From Lentisphaeria bacterium (GTDB lineage: Bacteria > Verrucomicrobiota > Lentisphaeria > Victivallales > GWF2-50-93), in assembly GCA_020056205.1 (NCBI GenBank), contig JAGVIF010000418.1, positions 1 to 11,287 of the forward strand: a stretch of DNA of 11,287 nucleotides, in the 5' to 3' direction. Position 1 is the first letter of the stretch, and each line of letters opens with the position of its first letter. The notes below the pieces were generated by a model that searched no databases, was not told the origin of the DNA, and worked only from the letters and a program-made list of their open reading frames with translations. Made by a program: the position numbers and the translations under genes. Below, piece by piece: positions 1 to 7,200 of this stretch.

Positions 1-141
1 AGTGAAAGGGAAAAAGAGAAAGAAGTTCTAAAGTTCTAAAGTGCGGGAGTGCGCAAGTTCGGGAGTGGTCGGAATTGTCAGACACGTCAGACTTGTCAGG
101 CAGAACTTAAAACTTAAAACCTAACACTTAAAACTGATTTA
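1..141. repeat. Low-complexity spacer made of short degenerate repeats
   Basis: No convincing gene is seen. The stretch is built from short words repeated with small changes: TTCTAAAG twice near 26-40, GTGCGGGAGTGCG at 41-53, a 9-bp unit starting GTCAG three times in tandem (77-85, 86-94, 95-103), and AACTTAAA-type units at 104-136. The 28 bases at 26-53 recur exactly, in inverted orientation, at 10902-10929 on the far side of the window. This ties the spacer to the one upstream of the large - strand gene. A role is not evident; replication slippage or a dispersed spacer repeat family are both possible. Confidence 0.6.
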
Positions 142-259
142 GTTGGAGTTCACAGCCCCGAGCTCCCCACGAGCGCATTCTGCCTCGGGGTGCAAGCACT
201 GCGGGCACGGGATCTTCGACCCCGAGGCCCCGCGGCTCGGGATATCCGACTTTAGCGTG
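142..259 (-). repeat. Long-form copy of the dispersed hairpin repeat
   Basis: On the + strand it starts GTTGGAGTTCACAGC (142-156) and ends TTTAGCGTG (251-259). These are the two parts of the 25-bp short repeat found, in the opposite orientation, at 1781-1805 and 3899-3923. Here they are separated by 94 bp of GC-rich DNA. That insert holds one copy (215-244) of the 30-bp unit that is tandemly duplicated at 11081-11140, preceded by a related partial unit (201-214) and by sequence unique to this copy (about 163-200). The unit contains CCCGAG and CTCGGG arms able to pair. The element ends 64 bp before the hsdM start, so it lies in or next to the operon's promoter region. Confidence 0.8.
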
Positions 260-323
260 GGTTTTAAATTCGGGGAGGTCGCTCACGGATTCAGGACATA
301 GCCAAGAAAAAGGGAGAAGATGA
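260..323 (+). promoter_or_regulatory. hsdM leader and ribosome binding site
   Basis: The ribosome binding site AGGGAGA is at 311-317, six bases before the ATG at 324. An overlapping ATG at 320 is out of frame and reaches a stop after three codons, so 324 is the likely start. No clear -35/-10 promoter pair was recognised here. One frame is open through the repeat end and 260-298, reaching TAG at 299-301. It may be chance or the tail of a lost upstream gene. Confidence 0.6.
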
Positions 324-2090
324 ATGACTAATTTTCAGGATAAGGCGAATTTTATATGGCAGGTGGCTGACGACATACTTTTCGGTCCATTCATGCACAA
401 CGAGTTCAGGGACGTGGTTCTGCCATTCCTTGTCCTGAGACGCTTGGACTGTGTTCTTGAGAATAAAAAAGATGCAGTAATTGAAATTCATAAGAAATTC
501 AAGGATAAACTTCCAGACCTAAGCCAGGTTCTACTGAAGGCGACTGGCGGACTTAATTTTTATAATACTTCCATCTATGACCTCCACAGGCTTTCGCAGG
601 ATTCAAACAACATTGAACTGAACTTCAATAACTACATCAGCGGATTCAGCCCCAACGTCAGAGAAATCCTTGATAATTTTCAGATTCATAAAGTTGTTGA
701 AAAGCTGGTCAAGAACGACCTGCTATTTCAAATCGTTGACAAGTTCACAGAGATAGACCTTCATCCCGAGAAGGTGACAAATCACGAGATGGGCTATCTC
801 TATGAAGAACTGCTGAGAAGGTTCAATGAATTCATTGGTGAAACGGCAGGGCATCACTTCACGCCAAGGGAAATCATCAAGCTGATGGTAAATCTGCTTT
901 TCTCAGAGCATACAGCAGAGCTTAAAGGCAAGGGGCTTGTCAGAAGCGTGTTCGACCCTGCCTGTGGAACTGGAGGTATGCTGACAATCGCCAAGGAGCA
1001 TATTCTTGAGAAGATAAATCCAGACATCGAAGTTGTTATGTATGGGCAGGAACTGAATGAGCAGACCTACGCCATAGCCAAGTCAGATGTTCTGATTATG
1101 GGAGAGGAAGCCGACAATATCAGGCAGGGTTCATCGTTCAGCGAGGATAAGTTTTCAGGAAACAAGTTCAACTATATGCTTTCAAATCCGCCTTTTGGCG
1201 TAAGCTGGAAAAAGGAACAGGCTTTCATCGAGAACGAGGCGAAGAATCCTTACGGAAGGTTTCATTCAGGCTTGCCAAGAGTTTCAGACGGGGCTTTGAT
1301 GTTCCTCCAGCATATGATTTCTAAGATGGAGTCACCAGACAAGAATATTGGAAGCAGGATAGCCATAATCTTCAACGGCTCTCCTCTTTTTACTGGTGAT
1401 GCTGGTTCTGGCGAAAGCGACATCAGAAAATGGATAATCGAGAATGACTGGCGTGAGGCGATTGTGGCTTTGCCTAATGAAATGTTCTATAACACGGGAA
1501 TTGCAACCTATGTGTTGATTGTTGCAAACAATAAGAAGAAATCACGCAAGGGAAAAGTCCAGCTAATCAATGCTGTTGACTTCTGGAAGCAGATGAAGAA
1601 AAGCCTTGGCAACAAACGCAGGTTCATAGACGATGAACAGATAAAAAAGATAACGGCAACATACACGGCGTTCAAGGAGGGCGAGTTCTGCAAAATATTT
1701 GACAACGAGTATTTCGGCTACACCAAAGTCACAGTGGAACGTCCTCTTGCAGAGAATACAAAGAGGCGGAAAGGAAAGACACACGCTAAAGCTGTGAACT
1801 CCAACAAATCCACCATAGAAATAAAAAACTCTCCCAAGGCTGATTCATCGCTGAGGGACTATGAGAAAGTGCCATTGAAGGATGACATCGGCTTATATTT
1901 CAAGAAGGAAGTCCTGCCCCACGTACCAGGTGCTTGGATGGACAGGAGCAAGGACAAAATTGGCTATGAAATCAACTTCACCAAGTATTTCTACAAATAC
2001 AAGCCGTTGAGACCGCTGGTAGAAATCAAGAAGGACATACTTGCCCTTGAGAAAGAGACCGAAGGACTTTTGAAGGAGATATTAGAGTGA
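324..2090 (+). CDS. hsdM: Type I R-M DNA methyltransferase subunit (N6-adenine), HsdM
   Basis: This is the modification subunit of a type I system. It transfers a methyl group from S-adenosylmethionine to adenine N6 in the target chosen by HsdS, usually as an M2S complex. The N-terminal helical HsdM domain spans roughly residues 8-140. The SAM-binding motif DPACGTGG is at 211-218, followed by MYGQELN (239-245), and the catalytic motif NPPF is at 288-291. The C-terminal part includes FGYTKVTVERP (464-474), LPHVPGAWMD (531-540) and a coiled tail. All key motifs are intact and the 588-residue length is usual. Residues about 479-510 form a lysine-rich, poorly family-like stretch, and residues 486-494 (THAKAVNSN) are encoded by a copy of a dispersed repeat (1781-1805), so this linker is partly repeat-derived. 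The next gene overlaps by 4 bases, indicating translational coupling. Confidence 0.97.
   Translation: MTNFQDKANFIWQVADDILFGPFMHNEFRDVVLPFLVLRRLDCVLENKKDAVIEIHKKFKDKLPDLSQVLLKATGGLNFYNTSIYDLHRLSQDSNNIELNFNNYISGFSPNVREILDNFQIHKVVEKLVKNDLLFQIVDKFTEIDLHPEKVTNHEMGYLYEELLRRFNEFIGETAGHHFTPREIIKLMVNLLFSEHTAELKGKGLVRSVFDPACGTGGMLTIAKEHILEKINPDIEVVMYGQELNEQTYAIAKSDVLIMGEEADNIRQGSSFSEDKFSGNKFNYMLSNPPFGVSWKKEQAFIENEAKNPYGRFHSGLPRVSDGALMFLQHMISKMESPDKNIGSRIAIIFNGSPLFTGDAGSGESDIRKWIIENDWREAIVALPNEMFYNTGIATYVLIVANNKKKSRKGKVQLINAVDFWKQMKKSLGNKRRFIDDEQIKKITATYTAFKEGEFCKIFDNEYFGYTKVTVERPLAENTKRRKGKTHAKAVNSNKSTIEIKNSPKADSSLRDYEKVPLKDDIGLYFKKEVLPHVPGAWMDRSKDKIGYEINFTKYFYKYKPLRPLVEIKKDILALEKETEGLLKEILE
1781..1805 (+). 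repeat. Short-form dispersed repeat, in frame inside hsdM
   Basis: This 25-bp segment is identical to 3899-3923. Its reverse complement equals the two end parts of the long-form copies at 142-259 and 11041-11156 joined together. Here it is read as codons for residues 486-494 of HsdM (THAKAVNSN). The frame used avoids the TAA that the same repeat presents in hsdS and the TGA present in the third frame. It lies in a linker between the catalytic domain and the conserved C-terminal region, where an insertion could be tolerated. Confidence 0.85.
2073..2078 (+). promoter_or_regulatory. Ribosome binding site for the GTG-started small gene
   Basis: AAGGAG lies inside the end of hsdM, eight bases before the GTG at 2087. 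It decides the GTG start. The next in-frame methionine is residue 34, which would lose the whole membrane segment and has no comparable site. Confidence 0.75.
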
Positions 2091-2548
2091 TAACTATCAG
2101 TATAATTTCTGCTATAATCAGTTTGACAGCCATAATTGTCTCAATATTAGCATTTCAGAAATCTCACCAACTGAATAAAAGGATGCTGGAAATAGAGGAA
2201 AGCAGAGAGAAAGACCGATTGACGGGACAAAAAACGACAAATCTTACTGCCATTCTTACACGTGAAGGCAATAGCAGTGCTCAGCTTATAATTCATAATA
2301 AAGGGAATTCTTTAGCTGAAAATGTCAGAGTTAGTTTCAATGGCAAATATTTGAATGAGCTTAAAACCTTTGAAGGAAATAATTTCCCTGAAGAAATATG
2401 TATTGCCGCTGATGGTATTTATTCATTGAGAATGGATTTTAATATGAGTACTCCAGAGACAATGTTGCCTCCATTTGCCACAGAAATATCCTGGAAAAAT
2501 ATGGATGGGTCAGACGGGTATGCCAAATCAACAGTCAACTGGATATAA
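2087..2548 (+). CDS. Small membrane-anchored protein of unknown function within the hsd operon
   Basis: This 153-residue protein was not recognised as a named family. One hydrophobic segment covers residues about 3-22 with no positive charge before it. It is followed by a basic, helical, probably coiled-coil stretch (23-50, rich in K/R/E) and then a predicted beta-rich domain (about 52-153) containing IIHNKGNSLAENVRVSF, a pattern typical of Ig-like/CARDB-type folds. By the positive-inside rule the C-terminal domain should face the cytoplasm, so the protein would tether a small beta domain to the inner face of the membrane. The GTG start overlaps the hsdM stop by 4 bases, and hsdS begins 12 bases after its stop, so it is co-expressed with M and S. 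It could be an accessory factor localising or regulating the R-M complex, or a passenger. The gene call is firm, but any function is inference. Confidence 0.88.
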   Translation: MITISIISAIISLTAIIVSILAFQKSHQLNKRMLEIEESREKDRLTGQKTTNLTAILTREGNSSAQLIIHNKGNSLAENVRVSFNGKYLNELKTFEGNNFPEEICIAADGIYSLRMDFNMSTPETMLPPFATEISWKNMDGSDGYAKSTVNWI

Positions 2549-2560
2549 GAGGCGGCGATA

Positions 2561-3907
2561 ATGAAGTCATATCCGAAATACAAAACCTCTGAAAATGGAA
2601 TCTTGGGAATGGAAATTCCAGAGCATTGGGATATGAAGAGATTGAAATATGTTTCGGGAATCACAAATAGTAATGTTGACAAGCATTCATTGGAAGACGA
2701 AGAGCCAGTTCTTCTGTGCAACTATACAGACGTTTATTACAATGAATATATTGACGATTCAATCCAATTTATGGAAGCTACTGCAACCACTGAGGAAATA
2801 AGAAAATTTACATTGAAAGCTGGCGATGTTCTAATAACAAAAGATTCTGAAGAGCCTGACGATATCGCCGTTGCAGCATATGTAGAATCTCCAGTCAAAG
2901 GACTTCTTTGTGGCTATCATCTTGCATTAATCAGACCAGATGAAAACAAAATTGACGGGAAGTATCTGTTTAGAGCCTTCAAAACCAGTGGAATTAATGA
3001 GCAGTTTCAAATTGATGCACAAGGAATTACACGATATGGACTGAGTAAATACGGCATTGACAATTCCTTATTTCCAGTCCCTCCATTGGAAGAACAAAAA
3101 TCCATCGCCTCATTTCTTGACCAAAAGACCTCGAAAATAGACAAACTTGTTTCGATAAAGGAGAAGCAGATTGAATTGCTGAAGGAGGAGCGGACTGCCA
3201 TCATCAATCAGGCGGTTACAAAAGGTCTCAATCCAAAAGCCAAGATGAAGGATTCGAGCATCGAATGGCTGGGAGAGATACCAAAGCATTGGGAAGAGTT
3301 GAAACTCAAGTATTGTTCGGATTTAAAATTTAGCAATGTCGATAAGCATTCATTTTACGATGAAATTCCAGTCAAACTGTGTAATTATACAGATGTATAT
3401 TATAATGAGAATATTGATGAGTCTATTTTTTTTATGGAAGCCACTGCAACTCAAGAAGAAATAGGCAAGTTCAGCCTTCATAAAGGCGATGTTATCGTAA
3501 CAAAAGATTCAGAGGAATGGACGGACATTGCTGTTCCATCCTATGTGTCTTGTGAGTTGAATAATGTTTTGTGTGGATACCATTTGGCTTTGATTAGACC
3601 ATATAATATTAACGGTAAATATCTGTCATATTCCTTCCGTTCAAGGATTATCAATCACCAGCTTCAAATATTGGCATCTGGAATTACAAGATATGGGATA
3701 GGAAAATATGATTTAGATAATTCTATTTTTCTGATTCCACCTATCGAAGAACAAAAAGCAATTGCAGATTATATTGACAACAAAACTGTCCATATAGATA
3801 AATCCATATCCGATGCTGAAAAACAGATTGATTTTTTAAAGGAATACAGGACGGCTTTGATTTCTGAGGCGGTGACTGGAAAGATTGATGTGAGGGGGAC
3901 ACGCTAA
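2561..3907 (+). CDS. hsdS: Type I R-M specificity subunit, HsdS
   Basis: This 448-residue protein has the canonical layout: target-recognition domain 1 (about 20-173), a conserved helix (about 176-220), target-recognition domain 2 (about 239-393) and a second helix (about 395-443). The conserved PPLEEQKSIA (174-183) and PPIEEQKAIA (393-402) mark each helix start. It binds DNA and selects the bipartite site for HsdM. The two recognition domains are close relatives: NVDKHS recurs at 38 and 259, NYTDVYYNE at 54 and 275, and GITRYG at 155 and 374. About 53 of 71 residues match by eye between 38-108 and 259-329. Synonymous changes between them are frequent, so the duplication is old or under selection. 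A weak GAGG (2549-2552) precedes the ATG. The last codons and stop (ACA CGC TAA, 3899-3907) come from a dispersed repeat, so the original C-terminus after KIDVRG has been replaced. Confidence 0.96.
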   Translation: MKSYPKYKTSENGILGMEIPEHWDMKRLKYVSGITNSNVDKHSLEDEEPVLLCNYTDVYYNEYIDDSIQFMEATATTEEIRKFTLKAGDVLITKDSEEPDDIAVAAYVESPVKGLLCGYHLALIRPDENKIDGKYLFRAFKTSGINEQFQIDAQGITRYGLSKYGIDNSLFPVPPLEEQKSIASFLDQKTSKIDKLVSIKEKQIELLKEERTAIINQAVTKGLNPKAKMKDSSIEWLGEIPKHWEELKLKYCSDLKFSNVDKHSFYDEIPVKLCNYTDVYYNENIDESIFFMEATATQEEIGKFSLHKGDVIVTKDSEEWTDIAVPSYVSCELNNVLCGYHLALIRPYNINGKYLSYSFRSRIINHQLQILASGITRYGIGKYDLDNSIFLIPPIEEQKAIADYIDNKTVHIDKSISDAEKQIDFLKEYRTALISEAVTGKIDVRGTR

Positions 3908-3923
3908 AGCTGTGAACTCCAAC
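3899..3923 (+). repeat. Short-form dispersed repeat forming the hsdS stop codon
   Basis: This copy is identical over 25 bp to 1781-1805 and in the same orientation. Its first nine bases are read as Thr-Arg-stop of hsdS. Immediately beyond it (3924 onward) lies, on the other strand, the beginning of a different hsdS gene, so the repeat sits exactly at a junction between two unrelated sequence blocks. Internally, CACGC and GC(T)GTG can pair around TAAA as a tiny hairpin with one bulge. Confidence 0.85.
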
Positions 3924-3950
3924 GGCTTTCCATTCGTAATTGTCACTCAT
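3924..3950 (-). pseudogene. 5' stub of a second hsdS gene
   Basis: The - strand reads ATG at 3950-3948 and encodes MSDNYEWKA before running into the dispersed repeat at 3923. The sequence and its position fit the start of a second specificity gene: the ATG overlaps the last codons of a decayed hsdM (GAG TGA), the usual hsdM-hsdS junction, and starts of the type M-S-[DE]-x-x-W-K are common in HsdS. After the repeat the frame continues antisense through the intact hsdS and has no meaning. Only nine codons survive, so the assignment rests mainly on context. Confidence 0.5.
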
Positions 3951-4197
3951 ACCCCAACTCCTTGAGATATTTCTTCATCATCTTATCCGCCTCCGCATAT
4001 TCGGCTTCTATCCCGTTTTTCGCGCGAAAAACGGGTTAAGGACAGCCCTTACATCGAACTGCTCTGGAGGCGGCGAAGTGTCAGCATATCGCCCAAGTCG
4101 AAAGATTCATTTCCTGACCGTAGAGGAAAATGTTCTTGTCGTTTCCACCGTTCTTGCTGATATACTGCTTGGACTGGATTAGCATTCCACCGCTTCC
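3943..4197 (-). pseudogene. Decayed remnant of a second hsdM
   Basis: Three pieces are readable on the - strand. Positions 4197-4084 encode 38 residues starting GSGGMLIQSKQYISK and containing LYGQEMN and STWAIC, matching the SAM-motif region of HsdM (CGSGGM, then YGQE-N, then TW), and end in an in-frame TGA (4083-4081). Positions 4082-4035, in another frame, encode DTSPPPEQFDVRAVLN, which resembles the segment leading to the catalytic NPP[FY] motif. Positions 4011-3946 encode a charged tail beginning IEAEYAEADKMMKKYLKELG, a typical HsdM C-terminus, with TGA at 3945-3943. It is not a copy of the intact hsdM at 324-2090, whose equivalent region reads CGTGGMLTIAKEHI, so a different subfamily is represented. 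Most of the gene is deleted. The middle piece is the least certain. Confidence 0.72.
4012..4035. repeat. Perfect 24-bp palindrome at a deletion junction
   Basis: CCCGTTTTTCGC is followed directly by its exact reverse complement, giving 12+12 bases with no spacer. It separates the middle fragment of the decayed hsdM from its C-terminal tail, so it lies where several hundred bases of the gene have been lost. It lacks the loop and trailing T-run of an ordinary terminator. Confidence 0.7.
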
Positions 4198-4251
4198 TGA
4201 ACTGCGCTAAAAGTTAAGACCATTTTCAAAGCTTTTTAAGGTGTGGTTTTT
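4198..4251. other. Junction between the R-M scar and the large - strand gene
   Basis: No gene was recognised. It is the 3' flank of the large gene, read right to left. AAGCTTT near 4230 is a short palindrome in A/T-rich sequence, but there is no convincing stem followed by a T-run, so no intrinsic terminator is called. Confidence 0.4.
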
Positions 4252-7200
4252 TCACAAATTTTCTGACGGCATCTCTTTTTTTACCGCGATTTTTGACAGC
4301 AGAAGGAAAGAGACGAGCAATATGCCGGCCACTGCGGCGAAAGCTGACGGTGTCTTCAAATTTTTTATATTTAACAATTTTTTTCTGGCGGAAAATGAGA
4401 CATCAAGCGGGGCGGCGGAACTTACCTCGAGCGTCCTTGAGAAATCAAGGATCGCGCCGTCTTCCGGTATAGTGGGGCGTATGGGTTGAGGCATTGTCGA
4501 GGCCTGTTGCTGTTGAATGAAGACTTTATCGGAAATCTTCCGCAGATTGTCAATTTCATCGCCGGAAAGCTCCTGTGTGATGTCTTCTATGGCGGCCGCT
4601 TGAGACGGAACTTGCGGTTGAATAGTCGGTTCGTCGTTCCCTATCTCTTGTTGGGGCTGGAATGCCTTCTTTTGGCTCATTCTCCTGGAGTTAAGCGTCG
4701 AGAGAGACTGCGTCCTCATATTTTGCAGCCATTGCCCTTGGACATCGGCATTGAGTTCCTTGTTGACGTTGGAAAAATTTTGCGCATTTTGAAAAGCCTC
4801 GTTGGCTTCTTCTTGCCTTCCCTCGCTCGCCAGAGATGTCGCTTTTGAGAGATATGTTTTGGCTTTTTCGATATTGCCGCTTATAATTTCTCTGTTGAAT
4901 CTGTCATATTCCTCGGTGCTTATCAATATATTTTCGATTATTGAGTGGCGCATATAATCCAGCGTCCCATCGAAATTCCGGTATTCGATGTCTCTCGGCA
5001 GAAAGAGCTTCCATGAAACATTTTTCAGCGGCAGATCGAATGAGGGCGCTTTGTAGAACTGCCTTGCTTCCGTCCACTCTTTGTCGGTTTCAAGCGAGTA
5101 GATAATTTCCACGTTTTGCTCTCTCCCCCTGCCGGAAATATCCTGTTTTAGGGGGACAAGTATTTTCCCTTTCTCAATAGCCGCGTCCACAGGCTGATTG
5201 TCCACAAATACGGACCACAGCGTTGATTTCTCCGGCAGTTTCACGGCGAGAAAATTATCGCTGGCATTGTTCAGGTCGGCGCTCAGCTTGTTTATGAGTT
5301 TTCCCTCGGAAGAAATGCTCGATTTGATTGTCAGGCTTTTTATTTGCGCCCTGAGCATCTCGGCGGCTTTGTGTTTTAGAACACCGAGTTTAAGCGCGTA
5401 ATCAGCTCCTATGGTTCTGTAGCTCAGAACCGCTCCGCTTATAACGTCGGTCCTAAAATCCGACGGGATTTTTCTGGCGTCAAAATCCGTTATTTCACCG
5501 CTTTTTCCTGCTTCCTGTATCTGAAGAGTGTCGCTGGAACTCACGACTAAGTAGCCCTTCTGGAGTTCGGCTCCGATCGCGGTTACCGGTTTTATGAGCA
5601 GTTCCTCTTTTGATTCGCAGGGGAGTCTGAATTTGACGCTGAGGCTGTATCTGCCTATGATTTTGCGGTGAAGTTCAATTTCCCAGACATTGTCCTGCGA
5701 ATTTCGCGCATTTGCTATGTCATTGCCGGCGAATTCCGCTTGGCTCGCGCCCTCCGGCAGTTTGACTGTGAATTTTTTCGCGCCCGCGTTTTCTATTGAA
5801 TAATTCAGGATTGCCGTGAAATCAAGCGTCCCCTCGGAAATCTTTGCTATCTGCAGGGTTTCGGCCTGCAGCCAGGACTGAATAGTTTCAAGTTTTATAC
5901 CGAGATTCCAGTCTTCCCTCAGAATCGCGAAGTTATGCGTGGAATCCAAGCTGCTGACAGGCGATATATCGCTTAAATCCCGTCTGATTTCAAGTCCTTC
6001 CCGCGAAAGTATGTCTATGCGGGCGCCGCGTTCCGAACGCAGCGCGAGCCTGCCTTTATGCCGCAATGCGTCTTTCACGGTTATTTTAGGCGCTTTCATT
6101 TCGATAGCGCGTTTTTGTTCCGGTGCACTGAGTTCCAAGTTGATTTCGGCTGGGCCGCTTATGCTTTTGTTGAAATTGATTATAACTTTGTGCGAGCCGT
6201 CCGCTGCGATTTCGTCCCAAAGTTTAATTTCCGTGCCTGTGATTTTATCAATGTCAAAACCTTCAGGAATATCTATTGTCATAGAAAAAATTCCGGCCTT
6301 AGCTATATCTATGCAAAGTTTTGATTTCAGAGTTGTTTTTTCGTCGCCGAAGAATATCTGGCTGTCCTCGTCAATGCGGATTTCGGCATTCACGACTGAG
6401 GCCGCCACTGCGGCGGAAACGGGAAGCGTGTGATAACGGTAAGCTTTTTTCAGAGCCAAGCCTGCGCCGGGATTCTGCGGAAAATCCGTCAGATTGATGT
6501 TGTTCAAGCCCGATGTTTTTTCCTCCTGTATTTGAACGTGTTCGTCGGCGGCTATCCCTATGACTCCGTATTGTTTGTCGGCTTTCACGGCCTCTATCAT
6601 TGATATTTCGGCGTTATAGGGAAGGTTCTGTCCTGATATCTGAGTTATTATTTTTACCGTTATTTTCCCTCCACAGGGTTTTGTAAGCAGGGTTTCAAGA
6701 ATATTTTTTTCATATTTCCATGCGCCGAGAAACGGCGCGTTTACCGAGGTAACATTCATGTTTTGCGGAATTTTGAAGAGAAATTTCGACTCTTCGCCCT
6801 GAACTATGTCCAACCCAACATCGTAATTTGTTTCAACATATCCGGATGCGAATTTCGCGAGCGCGTTGACGCCGGCAAAGAATTTCACTTCCTCTTTTTC
6901 CATATCCCTCGCTTTTGGCTTTAACGTGAAAAATGCTGTTGAGGCTGGCTGAAAACTCATTAGTATTTCCGATTTTTCAGCGTCTTTCGCGAGCGCGATC
7001 GCGTTCACGGAGTCCGGCTCGAAATTTTCCTTCGCCGATTTGACAAGGAATTTGTTTTCCGCGCATTCGGGCAAACGTATCTGGAAGGAGAAAGAGCCGT
7101 CCTTGTTTTCATTTATCGGCGTGATGAATTTGAATTTAACGCGGTGATCGCCGGAGGAGTCCGTCGTCAAATAATATATTCCGTTCACGAGGTTGATCTC

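Noticed and set aside
324..2548. Frameshift or phase-variable tract in the hsd operon
   Set aside because: No long homopolymer or short tandem repeat was found in the coding regions, and all three frames are intact.
3741..3950. 69-codon - strand frame starting MSDNYEWKAV
   Set aside because: Only the first nine or ten codons are meaningful (hsdS stub). After the repeat it runs antisense through the intact hsdS, so it is not a gene as a whole.
4012..4035. Intrinsic terminator for convergent genes
   Set aside because: The palindrome has no loop and no trailing T-run outside the stem, and it is about 105-220 bp from either gene end within pseudogene sequence.
3940..4182. 80-codon + strand frame downstream of hsdS
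   Set aside because: The opposite strand carries clear HsdM fragments in short frames, so this + frame is the shadow of a pseudogene.
5939..6433. 164-codon + strand frame (and others at 8111-8707, 4486-4848)
   Set aside because: They are antisense shadows of the giant gene, rich in S/L/R and without a ribosome binding site or family signal.
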